In this document: piece by piece, positions 38,110-50,324 of the stretch
Numbering within the stretch: the stretch's first letter is position 1
Layout of the letters: every line of letters starts with the position of its first letter
Source of the DNA: Branchiostoma belcheri
Lineage: Eukaryota; Chordata; Leptocardii; Amphioxiformes; Branchiostomatidae
DNA length: 64,000 bases
Reading direction: 5' to 3'
NCBI RefSeq assembly: GCF_001625305.1
Contig: NW_017802603.1
Coordinates: 1-64,000 of the forward strand
The notes under the pieces: model-generated
Database searches by the model: none
What the model saw: the letters and a program-made list of their open reading frames with translations, nothing else
Told to the model about the DNA's origin: nothing
Position numbers and translations under genes: made by a program

Positions 38110-40821
38110 TGTGGCGATGGTCTAGCTCATTCCTCAGCAGGGTAGATTATACAACTCCTGATCGGCATGGCTACCTTTATGGCAACTGTCGATATGGACT
38201 TCTGAATCAGTTTTATCGATCATCAAATGTTTGTTCCTGTGTGGAGCAAACATCCACATTGCAAAGTTATGACATATGCTTACCCGCCGGCCATACTTCC
38301 TACATGATGTACAACCTAGTATCTGTTAAACGCGACTTTTTACCTTCACCAAGAAATTTGAGTATTCGGGCCGTGTGTATGTACTATTTTTTTCTTCCCG
38401 TGAACAGTGAAACTATAGAAGTCGTGAATAGCCTGTATGCATATTTGTGATGTAGGTGGGTCTTGATGCAATGACATAATGATTAGATTGAGAATCCCAT
38501 AGTAGCTTGCTAAGAACTTCTGCGGAAGAGCCGGTTTTTAGTACCTCGTGTTCTGGACAGGGTAGGACCAAGATTTTAGGGTAGAAGATAGATCTTGTGC
38601 CTGGAAAGAAGCGACACAAATGAAGAGCATAATCAGATGATAAAATTGTTGCAGACAACAACCTGTATGAATAAGAGACATTTATAATTCGTCAGTCGTA
38701 AATGTTAACATCCTTTTGCGAAGGTATGAAATCGTGGAACTCTGGTTTGTTATGTGTTTTCTCGAACGTTAACCTCAAGTTAATCATTACACTCTATTGA
38801 CTTCGTATCTCACAGCATTCCATTAGTGACCTTGGTGTGTCGCTCATATTTGCCAAGTAACAAACTGCACCTGTTGTTGATCAACACAAGGCTTTGATTT
38901 TGCCGCCGAAGGATCATTCACGATATTTCTAAGCATATGTTGCTGATTACAGTCTTTTACCTTGAGGATTTCTGTGTATATGTTATAGCACGTTGTGTCC
39001 TTTTAAGTTTTAATCCTTTTGGTCATGCATGCTTTATTCAACACTACAAACGGAATGGCATAATCCAGCCATCTGTAAATATCCTAATGTTCCAGATATG
39101 TAATATCCAGATATTTAAAATTTTAGGGCCCGATTTAATAGCCACGCTGCAATTAAAGCATGTGGCTTTATTCCAGGAACAAAAATAAACACTTCGGGAA
39201 TCATTTCAATCATTGTAGATATGTCAATATATCCCACACTGCATTCTTTTTACAAAAACCAATTGCAGGCCATATTATAATATTCGAGGATAGTCTTGAA
39301 ATCTAGTTGTTTTCTCCTGATGAATGCATGCAACAGATTTTAAATGAAACGCACATAGGCTATAGAATTACGACATACCACTTTTCAGGTTTGGGGTTTG
39401 CTCTATTGAATTACCGGAATCATCGTACTAAAAAAACTGAAAAAAATATCATTATTTAGTTCATACCAAAGGCCCTTACACAGATCCTTGCACGGAAAAA
39501 CAACGAGATGAACCAAGTCAGGCGGGGTACAGCACTTGACGCCTGGCACACTCTCCAGTATGGTACACCCTATGAGAAGGCTTGTGCCGTTCGTGTTAAT
39601 GTTCGTGTCAAGATCCCTACAGCCTGTGTAACTGGCCTAGCTGCCAGTTACTCGTACATATCGGATTTTGACGCCTTTGATGTTGATAACACTCTGCTAA
39701 GATGTTTACACGCCTCTAAAGTGTGCTCCACACATGCGCTTGTTAGTGCAGGGTACGATAACAGTTAGGCCAAAGTTTATCACAAGCACAATGGTTGCTG
39801 ATAAATAATTAACTTTACCTTTGGACATTGACTGGTTTTTAGCAGCCTTGGTTATTTTGAAATTATGGTATACCCGATAAACCTGATCAAAAATGACTGT
39901 TTCTCTATCATTTTTCAAGTTAGATAGTATTTTTAAACTCTAGAAATTACGGACTTTGGGACTCCTTGAAAAGGGGTCCGACCAAGTAAACAGGACTGAC
40001 TGACTACCTGACAGTGTAGACTCGCCATGCTCAAGGGAGTTGCTGTCAACATACTCTTTTATTTTACATAAAATCAGTTCACGTAAACGTTTAGCTTTGC
40101 AGTAGACTTTATCAACTTCAACATGCCCCTAACTTGGATATGGTTATAGTGACGATTAGAAGGAACAAAAATTAAGAAAATTCACTTTAAAGTGAATTCG
40201 TTCCAATGAATATATATGTCTTCATATGTCTGAACGGTGGAGTGATGACTTAAACAGAATCGACGATGTTTTCTAGCTTACATAACATGCTTTTTATAGT
40301 GAGTGGATTAAAGACATATACGTGCTTGACAATGGTAAAAAACGACACAAAGTTAGACACCACAAATCATTCCTTGCTAGTATTGATTTTAATGCGTGTG
40401 CCTGCTTATTATAAAAGAATATTAATTTTTTTAATATACTTCAATTTATATTCCATACTCAACCAGAAATATTTGAACAAAATTGTCTTCACGTTTTAAT
40501 GGTTAGATATCAAGGACATTCTTACCATCCAAGCATAAAAAGATTAAAAAGAAATAAGCATACTATCTTTCATTACACACGCTTTATACCATTTTTACTT
40601 ATTATGTAAAGACACTTATTATGTTCATGATGAACTTGTTAAGCTGTTCTATGCTTAAAATGACATTAAGCGACCGTTAGGGGTAACAGTTAAGGAATGA
40701 TAGCATTAAAAGTTTTGTAATATTCATCGTCTTCCTGAACGTTTGCCTTGCGTAGCAAAATCGAGTGCATGTTTTTTTTTTCCAAATGCCAAAGGCTTTA
40801 GTCTGTCTCCGGCCATTTTGT
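38110..40821. other. Intergenic region between the two D8C genes
   Basis: It holds the upstream region of the VWDE-like gene. At 38718-38750 a short interspersed word (CGAAGGTATGAAATCGTGGA) recurs at 48719-48750. It also contains copy 2 of the direct repeat (39327-39629) and AT-rich sequence at 39.8-40.8 kb. No gene was recognised. The plus-strand frame 39508-39768 lies over the direct repeat and has no known domain. Confidence 0.45.
39327..39629. repeat. Direct repeat, copy 2 (~300 bases)
   Basis: Partner of 37539-37824, 1.8 kb away in the same orientation. On the minus strand this copy reads GCRDLDTNINTNGTSLLIGC and then GVKCCTPPDLVHLVVFPCKD, a Cys-rich open frame after an AG. Copy 1 differs by a one-base indel that shifts the end. 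Confidence 0.75.
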
Positions 40822-41799
40822 CTACGGAACGCAGGAGTAGATCCCAGGTCCACCGGTAACGCTGTGACACTTCAGTCCCACCGGGCAGGAAGAGGCAGAA
40901 CAGACGAAGGCAGTTTGGTCCATCTCGTGACGAGTACCTGTAAACATTGCTTTAACAGTCATACATCTACTGAATAACGAGGTATTAAACGTGGTTTTGT
41001 AAATGAAAGTACTTTGTTACTATCGTATACAAAGCCACAAGTAGGGTAATAAATGCAGGGGCACAATAAACTGAGAATTTGTTTACGTTTTTTTATCAAT
41101 GCAGGGCCAAATGACTACTTATGGCATGGGGTTAGGTAACACTAAAGACGCATGATTGATATACCAAAATATGGCAGTGAATGCTTACCTGGTATGTCAC
41201 AGTGCAAGCCGCCTCCAACATTCTCAAAACAAATCCAGTCAAACGGACACGGGTTAGGGTCACACAGGTCTATGTCTGAAATGAGAACCACATCGTGATA
41301 TGATACCTTCAAGTTGATATATGGAGGGAAAAGAGTTATCTGAATTAAAAGAAACCTTTATTACATATCCATGTTCTATTTGGCGAAATAGAAATCGTTG
41401 CATATATGTGTTTTACATACAACCGTAATGCACATCATATCTAACAGAAATAAATAAATCTAACCGTGTTCGCAGTTGTTTCCATCATAGCCGGTAACAC
41501 ACTGGCAGGTGTATGAGTTGTCACCATCCGAACAAGTCCCTCCATTCAAACAGGGCGAAGATGCACACTCGTCAATGTCTGTGTAAAATGATAAGATAAA
41601 ACGAAAATGACATCGTTGAACATGTGTACTCAGAGATAGAAACACCACCTGCATATGCAGGTTAGTGCAGGTAAATTGGAGCTGTGCAGGTATTTCTGAT
41701 GTCTACATGCACCTAACCTACACTGGTCCATGTACTGGGTATATGCAGGTTAGTGCAGGTAAAATTGGGACTGTGCAGGTATTTTTGATATGTTTGTGT

Positions 41800-41845
<46 letters not shown>

Positions 41846-42272
41846 GTGTGTGTGTGTGTGGAGTTTTATTAGCTATATTGATCGTCAATTGTTTCTAAAA
41901 ATTTCACAACCATAGTTAGAAATGATCCCTGACATTAAAAGAATGTAGTCTATGAGGGGTGATTACATCACAGCAGTCAGTATGTTGGAGCGAATTCGCT
42001 GGAAACAGAGTAGAGGACTCACTTGTAAAGAAATCATGGTACATTTCTAATAAATGCATATTCTGAAAAAGTCTGATGTAAATCATGTGATAAATTTTCT
42101 TATTTAAAATTTTCAAAACCATTGCAAAGTATATTAAAATAGAATTACGAACTTGTTTCGCATCGGTCCCCAGTGTATCCTGGTAGGCAGTTACACATCT
42201 TGTAAGTTTCACCAAAGCAGGAAGTGCAGGTGCCGCCGTTCAGACAGACGTCTTGTTGACAGCCGGCTATAT
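40822..42272 (-). other. EGF and C-terminal exons of the lectin gene
   Basis: Exons 42153-42272 ([16 protein letters not shown]), 41465-41578 ([14 protein letters not shown]), 41189-41275 ([16 protein letters not shown]) and 40822-40937 ([18 protein letters not shown] to GIYSCVP, TAG). The middle two, with their introns, are a copy of the cassette in the VWDE-like gene. Donor of the first is ACAA|GTTCGT, chosen for phase. Confidence 0.8.
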
Positions 42273-45200
42273 CTGAACAACAGATCAGTATGGTTATTAA
42301 ATGTGGGACTATTCCTTATCCACTGCCTTCAAAGAAGTTGAACCCCATAATAGCTAGCGTAGTTGTAGAAGTAGAAGTTTTTTCCAGACAGTTGTTACCT
42401 GTCTCCTGTTACTGCATTGCAATGAATATTATACTTGATTGTAAAAGAAATTAGCCTTCGGGCATTATTGTGCAAATAAAGTTGAGGTCAACTTGTGGCG
42501 CCGAATGGCAGCCGCACAGACTATTGCGACAGTTCCACAAAAAATAATTGTAAAAAAAAATGTATATCATGTGTATTGTTTTATTCTTGTAATTTTTGTG
42601 ATTTGTATTGATTATTATGTGATACCCTGCATCAATTCAGCCGTATAAAGGCTGCAGCTGAACGGGTACTGTTTGGACCATAAAATATTTTTAAAAACAT
42701 ATTTTGAATATATATTAAACATATTTATATAATATATTATTTATAAAAAACATATTTTAAAGTTTCTTATTAAAGCTCCTTTATGTATTTATCAATATGG
42801 CTTACAAAGAAGCCAGGGTGTCCCAACTAGTCAAGGACTATTACTAAGGGACACCCTGGGGGGAAAATGAAAATTATTAGACATACATATAATGCATATT
42901 ACAATTTACACCTTAGTGCACCCAAAATTAGAGCTCTGCACCCATTTTTTTCTCTGGTGCACCCAAATATTTTTGTAGGTATTTTTGTACATACCAAATG
43001 TATAATGGTATAAAAGATATTCTTAGCATCTAAGTGTCAGAAAAATAATAAAATCTTTGTTGTACTTATGTCAGATTTTGAAGTAAGCTCCCATTTCAAA
43101 TTTAAGCTCAGAAGAGGAGTAGTAAGATTTGTAATTAGGTTATGTTTTATAATTATTATTTGGGTTGGATGCATTAGTGCACCTATTCCCAAACATAAAT
43201 TTCGAGCCCTGTCGGCAGTACGTATTAGGCAGTGTTCGGCCACAGCAGACTCGTGCAAATTAAGGAATCACCGTGGTGAATTCAGGATATTTGTTAATTC
43301 CAAGCTCTCAAGGGTGGCGTATGGGCCCTCTTTGGCTAATGAATAATAATGCCTGGCCACTTTGATGCTGTATTTTGCCAAGCTAGGATCTGCTTGGAGA
43401 TTAGATATGACATTTCTTTAGCTTGTTATTTGTTATATCTACTGAAACGTTATTCTTTGTGTTATACGTTCTTACTAGATGCAAAATGCCTATACCTATA
43501 ATATGACAAATACTAGTAGCAGACAAGTTGATACAACAGAAATATATCTATGATAGCAGTAAATAGCAGCAATAAGAGATATATTGTGATTTAACAACAT
43601 TTTAGTTTGACGTGGTTTGTAAATGAGACATTTGTGACTAACCACTCTGACAGACGAATGGATGTTGCTCCGAACAGCGCCCCACGGTGAACTTGTAGTT
43701 GGCGCTACTGTCCATGAACACACAGAAGGTCGGAGGCTGGTTGGGAGCCCAGAGCTGTGGGTCTAAACAAAAAGGAAACATTTTTTTTTTAATTTTGCAT
43801 TCGTACAATGTACATTCTAAAAGTGTTTTGGACTATAACTGTATCCAAATCCTGACACCCCAGTGGTTGAAATAGCGGCAACGTCAGATGTTAAATATGG
43901 CTTTTTTACTAGCCAAATGACGTGCTGCATATGAACTATAATTGGCAGCTTGCCCGCAAAGTAGATGTAGATTTGATATTAATTCATAGAAATGAAGTAT
44001 CTTCCTTGCAGGGGAACTATATGATGATAGTTCCCCTGCTAGGTTGCGAGGTTGAACGAGGTTGAACGACTCCCATTATTATAGTCTAAATATTGCATTT
44101 TCTTCGCTATCTTTTACAGAAATTATTGTTTTTTTTTTTAACAAACTTAATGTTATGCCGTACGTACACTTGAAGGTGTTAATATTTTACACACTGTCTG
44201 GCTACAAAGAACATTAATTTAGCCTTGCGCGGCAAGTTTTACAATTAAACCATTACTAAACAAGCCATTGCTATTATATTCTTAAATTATATACGGTGGA
44301 TCAACTTCATCCCTTTGATTTTATATAATCAAAAGTACCTTGCACCGCTTCCCAGTCGTCGTAAAGGAAGGGAGATACCGGCGCTTTGACGCCGATCCAA
44401 TGGCTGACTTCATTGTTGTTTCGGATGATGTGACCTGCCACGGCGCTTTGTGTGTCGGTGTTCTTTATCAGAGCTAGCCCACCTCCCATTGCGGCGCAGT
44501 CTTGACCAGAGTTGTGATGATCTTTTTGAGAACTTGACAGCTGATAGCAAAGTGAACCGTATTTTTCTGTATGGTACAATTGTTGATTTTGCTCACGTAA
44601 AGTGCAACTGGAATATGCTAAAACATGTAATTTCGATAGAATAGTAATTATTGAATATTTCATTTTCTCCGCCTAGACTATTCACTGTACCTGAGAACAC
44701 CGGGTCCTTATTGGACGTAAAATGACCATAGTACATGCAACCACACACATTTTTTTAGAAATTATATCTACCTCAAAATTTGTTTTTGCTTTCAGCAAAG
44801 AAATGTGTGTCTTTTTCATTTTTTCATGTGACATATATTTCCGTACAAATACATATGCGTACAAATGATGAAATACAATGAAAATGTCGTAGTCATTTAC
44901 GCGCAAGTAATCTGTATTGATATCGCCAACAAAAAGCCTCCTAGGAAACTAGGAAAAGTGGCGCTCTGGCACTACGCTACCGAAGCACTCATATACCTAT
45001 CAGGAATGTTGTTTACGCCCTGCCATCGACCACATCGGTATTATCCTAGGGCCACGTAGGCTTCATAAATCTTAAAATATCCGTACAGATTGATACAGAA
45101 CCCATTACGGTTGGTTTAGACGTCGCAGCGGGACGATTTTAGCAGTAATTCGATGGTTTTCTGTTTGTGTTGTTTTAAGTCTGTAATGCAAAGCCTGTCA

Positions 45201-46760
45201 GGTGTTTGGCCTTAAAAGTGCAGAAAAGACGCAAAGAATCAATCATAAATGTATGGACACTCTCGCAAGATTTTAGACATACAATTTAGATAGGAAATGT
45301 GAAAAAATGTTGCTCTTGGTTGAGGTTATACAGATCTAGACAAAGAAAAAACTATTTATACATAAATATATTTATATATTTATATAAAGGTATACTTCTT
45401 CCGACATTAGCGAAATGAAACAAAATGTATAAACCTGACGAAAGCATATGTTTTAAGAACTTTGGTTTGCTATGTTTTTATCATAATATCACAACAAATT
45501 AAATCCACATACCCACATGTCTGCTAGAAGTCTGGTCAGGACCTGCTGCGTTTCGTGTATCTTAAGATTAAAAAAAAAGATTTAAAAAATATTCAAGTTG
45601 TGTAGCGAAGAAATCCGTTCAACAGTTGTGGACCTGTAATAAGTTATAAGGTATCATTTCTTTCTCTCGATAAGGTATTTGCCCCTGTTATTTACTACCT
45701 TACACAAAAATTGCATTTTCCTTGATTCTCATCTAATATTAATTTATTTGTGCACCTGTACTCATTGCAACTAAGGCCGTCGGTCTGTGTTTAAAGAAAG
45801 ATTCCCCGAGTGTTACAAATATTGCCCAAAAAGACAAAAAAAAAATTACCAAGAATCGTACACACCCATGCAGTATGCCATGCTGCACCCAGTTGTTGGA
45901 TGAAGGAAATACACGTAATATGGACCTCCAATATTCGTGCATTTCTTAACCTTGATCAGCATTTTAGCTGAGCAACAGTCCCCTGGGACACCGTAGTTCA
46001 TACAGACTTCTCTGTCCACGATCTCCTCAGTAGTAGGGTGTGTTCCAGACATCCAAATTGGCACCTGTGTTCCACAGTGGTACGGTGGCACACAGTTCTC
46101 AGACATCATCCCACCTTCACGAGCGTTGAAACGGTACCAACCTACTCTCCAACCAGAGGTCAGGGTTTTGAGTTACTGTATTTGGCGTGTTTTTATCGGG
46201 GTTTCTTTTTTGCACTGGCATTTTTCTTTCACTGAACCCAACTTCTGTCGGTAGTCGAACGCATCGATGCCCTATGAACCTACTTACAGTCGTTCTTCAA
46301 GTAGGTGCGAACCGGACGCATGAATAGGCACAGTCAGCAGGAGGCGTGTGGCCAAATGAATGCCTTTCTGACTGGCTAGATGTGTGATAATCCACCACAG
46401 TAAAATGGTGATCCCTAATGATAATTTGATGGTTCCCGGGGAGGAGCACTGTCATGTTTCTTGAATCACGTTTGCCCCGCTCCATGGTGATTGCCGGCAG
46501 TGGTTGGGTTGGGTGAAAGAAAAATTCCAGTGCAAAAAAGAAACCCCGATAAAAAAGTAAAAAAAAAGGCAAACAAAAAAATAGCCCCAAACCCAAACTT
46601 CTGCTTGGAGAGTAGCCCTACCTACCTGTCAGTATGGCGTTGTCACAAAGGAGGGTGTCTCCTGGAGCGGACTGGTATGTAGAGCTGCGGTGTGTACCGT
46701 CAAACTCTCGGTAGGAAACGCAAGGATCCACATTGTCAGGCACTTGCCCTTCCACGTAAC
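40822..46760 (-). CDS. D8C - C-type lectin - EGF protein, 5' end missing
   Basis: Eight coding exons with matching phases: 46626-46760, 45850-46141, 44339-44607, 43643-43762, 42153-42272, 41465-41578, 41189-41275 and 40822-40937, about 417 codons plus a TAG. Domains are D8C (first two exons, [34 protein letters not shown]), a C-type lectin domain (next two), an EGF ([10 protein letters not shown]), an EGF identical in type to exon 20/22 of the neighbouring gene, the short DIDLC module and a Cys-rich C-terminus ([14 protein letters not shown]). The lectin fold has WIGVKAP and PFVCQ but no EPN/QPD or WND calcium-sugar motif. The first visible exon enters in phase 1, so at least a signal-peptide exon lies upstream and was not found. 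No transmembrane segment was seen; probably secreted. I know no vertebrate protein with this order. Confidence 0.83.
41795..41862. repeat. (TG)n microsatellite
   Basis: TG run in the intron between two EGF exons of the lectin gene. Confidence 0.95.
42813..42859. repeat. Perfect 12-bp hairpin
   Basis: CCAGGGTGTCCC and GGGACACCCTGG separated by 23 bases, intronic. Confidence 0.7.
43643..44607 (-). other. C-type lectin domain exons
   Basis: Exons 44339-44607 and 43643-43762. Visible motifs are [77 protein letters not shown] and [13 protein letters not shown]. The six fold cysteines appear to be present. The EPN/QPD and WND calcium sites are absent, so sugar binding of the classical kind is unlikely. 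Confidence 0.85.
44008..44039. repeat. Perfect 13-bp stem, 6-base loop
   Basis: GCAGGGGAACTAT / ATAGTTCCCCTGC, intronic in the lectin gene. Confidence 0.75.
45850..46760 (-). other. D8C domain exons of the lectin gene
   Basis: Exons 46626-46760 ([32 protein letters not shown]) and 45850-46141 ([17 protein letters not shown] to [13 protein letters not shown]) form one D8C split by a phase-1 intron. The donor at 45849 (TTG|GTAATT) is chosen because its phase 2 fits the next exon. The acceptor of the second exon (GGAGAGTAG) has a poor pyrimidine tract, and the intron carries a foldback element. Confidence 0.82.
46190..46556. mobile_element. Foldback element in the D8C intron
   Basis: About 50-base inverted repeats: 46190-46240 (TTTTATCGGGGTTTCTTTTT, TGCACTGG) and 46505-46556 (reverse complement). 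They enclose ~265 bases between the two D8C exons. Confidence 0.7.
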
Positions 46761-48090
46761 CTGTGCAACAAAATGAAGGGTTGATAACTGTCAATTAAGT
46801 CTTTTAAAGGCAGACATGTTTTAGGAAAATGGAACAAACACGCGACATATATTTGAGACGTTGTTTATTATTGCAAATACAATAGTATAATCAAACAATT
46901 ATTCCATGGAACCAAGATCAGGGTATGCCAATACATTTTGCATCGTTATAGTATTCGTATGCTGTATTTATCAAGTTCTATTGAATGCTTTATGCAATTA
47001 AAATACAGATGTTTAGGGCTAATCATGAGGTCTGTACAAGTTTTCGTATACTGCAAACCAAGCACCCAAATTTTGTATAAAATATATATAATATTTTATA
47101 AACTGTATCACTTGTAGTACAATTTCCTGCACTTAAATTGGGAAAAAAATCTGCAACTTGAAAAACTCTCCTATGTTTTACATTCTAGTACCCCCTGATC
47201 CTGAAATAGCCGAAAATAACTTACTGGTAAATTGTGTGCCAAATGAATCTGTTGTATTAACATGAAAGTAACATCTAGGATAACCTCATCCCTCATGATT
47301 AGCCCCAAACAGTTTAATTCTAATCGCATAATGCATCCATTAGAACTTGATAAATACAGCATAAGAATACTGTAACGATGCAAAATGTATTGCCATATCC
47401 TGATTTTGTGGGGTCGTATGGCGTAGCGGCAGAGTGCGCGACTCGGAACCGAGGGGTCCCGGGTTCGAGTCCTGACATGCCACCGATCTTGTTCCCTAAG
47501 GAAATGCACTTTACACGACTTTCCTCACTTCGGTCAGGTGAAAATGAGTATTGTCCTGTCATTTATTTGTCCCATGTGTTGTTGGCGGCATTAATAAAAG
47601 TTGATAAAACTTAAATGTGCCGTCACCACGTCTGGTGATTACTAAAAATATAGCATGGGCTAACTATCATATGCTTTTACATAACTCTATTAATATCAGA
47701 GGCAAATGAATTTACAAAAATAACTGCAACTTTAGTGCTACCCCTGATTATCAACATAACAATTGTGACAATCTGTACCTGCCAGGCAGCATGCCAGGTA
47801 TAGAAGACCAATTTTCGGAAGGCCCATTTTGTTCTGTGTTTTCACACCAACTTGCCCAAACACATGAATGCCACAGCTTACAATGAACCTTGTGTGACAT
47901 TTGTGGACGCCTTAGCAAAATACGTCGGCATATTCTCTGTCATGACCTGTTACTTGACACTTAATCATATCATGAAATCTGTAATCACTGTTTGCATAAC
48001 TAATGGTATTGACCAAAGATGGCAGAGACATTTGTTATTGTCGGTAAAATTTGATCACTGGCAAGACCTCAGGAAAACAAGGTCAAATGA
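46761..48090. other. Intergenic or 5' intron of lectin gene; one SINE
   Basis: Apart from the SINE at 47405-47650, nothing recognised. The missing first exon(s) of the lectin gene should lie somewhere upstream on the minus strand, but no convincing signal-peptide exon with a phase-1 donor was found. Confidence 0.4.
47405..47650 (+). mobile_element. tRNA-derived SINE, near full length
   Basis: The head GGGGTCGTATGGCGTAGCGG contains an A box (47419-47429) and a B box GGTTCGAGTCC (47462-47472). The tRNA-like part ends near 47484 (GCCACC). The body TTTACACGACTTTCCTCACT is shared with 30957-31107. The tail ATAAAAGTTGATAAAACTTAA to CGTCTGGTGATTAC is shared with the solo tail at 52118-52205. Confidence 0.85.
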
Positions 48091-48750
48091 TTAACCCTAT
48101 TCAGACCAGGCTTTTTTGCGCATGCTCAGACGGGGGGGGGGCACTTTTGAAGCCCGCCCCCTGCAACTCAGCAACAACTTATCGTAGGGCCACCGAAGAG
48201 AATGGTGTAGTAATAAAACCAATTCATATTAACAATTTTCGTGTAATTATGCCGTCATATGGCGTCATTATGACGTAATTTATATGATTTATGGGGTAAA
48301 ACCGGGTAAGTTCAAATGTTTAAAGGAGGATAACTCAAGAACCAGTTGAGGAATTATTGTGATTTTTGGTATGTAGGCAGCCTAGATGATGCTTGACATA
48401 ATGAGATGACAATTATGCAAATAAGGATATAATTTGCATTGTTAATGAGGATATTCTATAAATCTGTTGCTTGCCATGATAGGACTATTCAGACTTGTGA
48501 CATGTGTAATTGGACAGGAGAGGAACATGGCCATATAATTTTATGTAAATTGGGGGCTAATTTGCATAATTCATAAGAAAAAGCTATAATTTCATTGTTT
48601 TTAACTGCCAGGAATTTGATGTTTGTGGCGTTTGGAGGGTGAGCAAAGCTGAATATCATTAAACATAATTTATTCAAATTAAGACCTCATATGCATAATC
48701 TAATATAAATTAAGGTTGGCGAAGGTATGAGATCGTGGAACTCTAGTAGT
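48091..48750 (+). mobile_element. Related TTAA-end element, right end not found
   Basis: It begins TTAA|CCCTATTCAGACCAGG, with a poly-G tract, TCATTATGACGTAATTTAT and GGTAAAACCGGGTAAG. The start is therefore related to the 0.9 kb MITE, but the interior differs and no matching right end is present. An interspersed word (CGAAGGTATGAGATCGTGGA) closes the stretch near 48740. Confidence 0.5.
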
Positions 48751-49032
48751 ATATAATGCACAAATCCATTTTTGTTTACCTTTCATGTTCTGTACTAGTG
48801 CACAGTACTAGTGCACAGTACTCTGCACAGTACTAGTGTGCTGTACAGTCTCGGCCGTTTTGACGATGGGGGCCTACATTTTGGACACTCTCAGTCTTCC
48901 AATGGCATGCTCCTTGCTTCTTTGGCCGAGAGTCCAATGCTAGTACATCTGTAGTGAAACCATTCGGAGCACAGGTTAAACTTTCCGATGCTCTGTGGCC
49001 GTCTCCATCAGGGGGTGCGAGATCTCCGTCAC

Positions 49033-49296
49033 ACCGGCCCAAAATGAAAATGCTACTAAACCACAGGAATACAAAGATGGTATTGTGAATTTATGGCAGT
49101 ACAATGTTGGCTTTATGCGGAATTTATGAATCGCTTCTGTACGTACTATGTACTACGTTCTTGAGTTGGTAGCCTGGGTGACATCCTCCAGAGTTACCTA
49201 GGGCCAGGCCAGAACCTCGGAAAACGTGATTTTTCTTGAACAGGTGAAAATCAATGCGCGCGCGGAAGTCATTAATAAAATTAATTTGGAGTGGCC
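49033..49296 (+). mobile_element. Harbinger-like MITE, family 2, 5'-truncated
   Basis: CTACTAAACCACAGGAATAC and the end TAATTTGGAGTGGCC match 49373-49757 in order. The left terminus is missing. It lies 73 bases before another copy. Confidence 0.6.
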
Positions 49297-49369
49297 CTAT
49301 CATTAATGGTAGACTCTGTGATAAGTGATCTTGTTATCACTTACAAATACCTTTAACCTTTATTTTAAA

Positions 49370-49760
49370 TAAGGCCACACCGACTTAATTTTATGGATGG
49401 CATCTTCTGAAGACCCCAAAACTAGTGCGCACGGGTGAATAAAAAAAAAATTTCCGGCCAAAACTAAAAATGCAACTAAACCACAGGAATACAAAGCTGG
49501 TATGGTGAATTTGCGGTGGTACTTAAGTGATGTATACATGGAATTTATTAATCTGGACCGTACGCATGTACTGAGTTCTTCATTCGTGGAGCTTCGGTAG
49601 CCTGGGTGCTCGGCTCCGTATTGTCGCTAACTGCCATGGACTACCCAGGCCTAGAGCCAGGACAGAGCCTCGGTGGGCTTCATCATTTTTTTTTTTGAGA
49701 ACAGGCGAAAATCAATGCGTGCGCGGATGTCATCCATAAAATTAAGTCAGTGTGGCCTAA
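49370..49760 (+). mobile_element. Harbinger-like MITE, family 2 (intact)
   Basis: The body 49373-49757 (385 bp) has TAA on both sides. Ends are GGCCACACCGACTTAATTTT and AATTAAGTCAGTGTGGCC. No coding frame. Confidence 0.8.
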
Positions 49761-50324
49761 ATGAAACAAACAGCATTTCACAAGATTCAGGTTACATCAT
49801 TAAAGTCTTAGAAAATGAATCCATGATGTTGATGATGTTGAACGAGCTTCACTGCGTCTGGTGGAACCACGTCTGCAGTAGGCCGAGGTACGCTGGGGAG
49901 GGGGGCACCTGATCCTTGACATTGATACAACGCCACCTTGCGTCTTTTCAGAAAACTGTAAAGAGTTTTAGTTTAACCGATTTGTTCTTGAATACGGTTT
50001 TCAGGAACGTTACTTTATTTGGCAGGAGAAGAAGAATAAAAAGAAACAAAAAAGCCGCTAAAAAGCCAATTATTGAACTTGATTTTTTGCCTGTTATGTC
50101 AATATCCAAAACTGGCCGCGTTTTTTTTCAAAATAATTAAGAGAATTTGACAAAAGAAGATCTTGTGACAGGGCAATTTTACTTTGAAGAGAAAAGTACT
50201 CTTCTTACTATATCATGACTTTGAACTGAATGAGAAAGATAATACGGTTTATTGTAGCATAGTGACGAACTTGAGTTGAACAATATAAGCGCGAGGGCGT
50301 AAAATTATCATTTGTGCATAATTA

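Noticed and set aside
39508-39768. 86-residue plus-strand frame
   Set aside because: It overlaps the direct repeat; copy 1 has a stop at the matching place, and no domain is recognisable.
47410-47484. Functional tRNA gene
   Set aside because: A and B boxes are present, but the element has a SINE body and tail and an imperfect acceptor stem. It is a SINE head.
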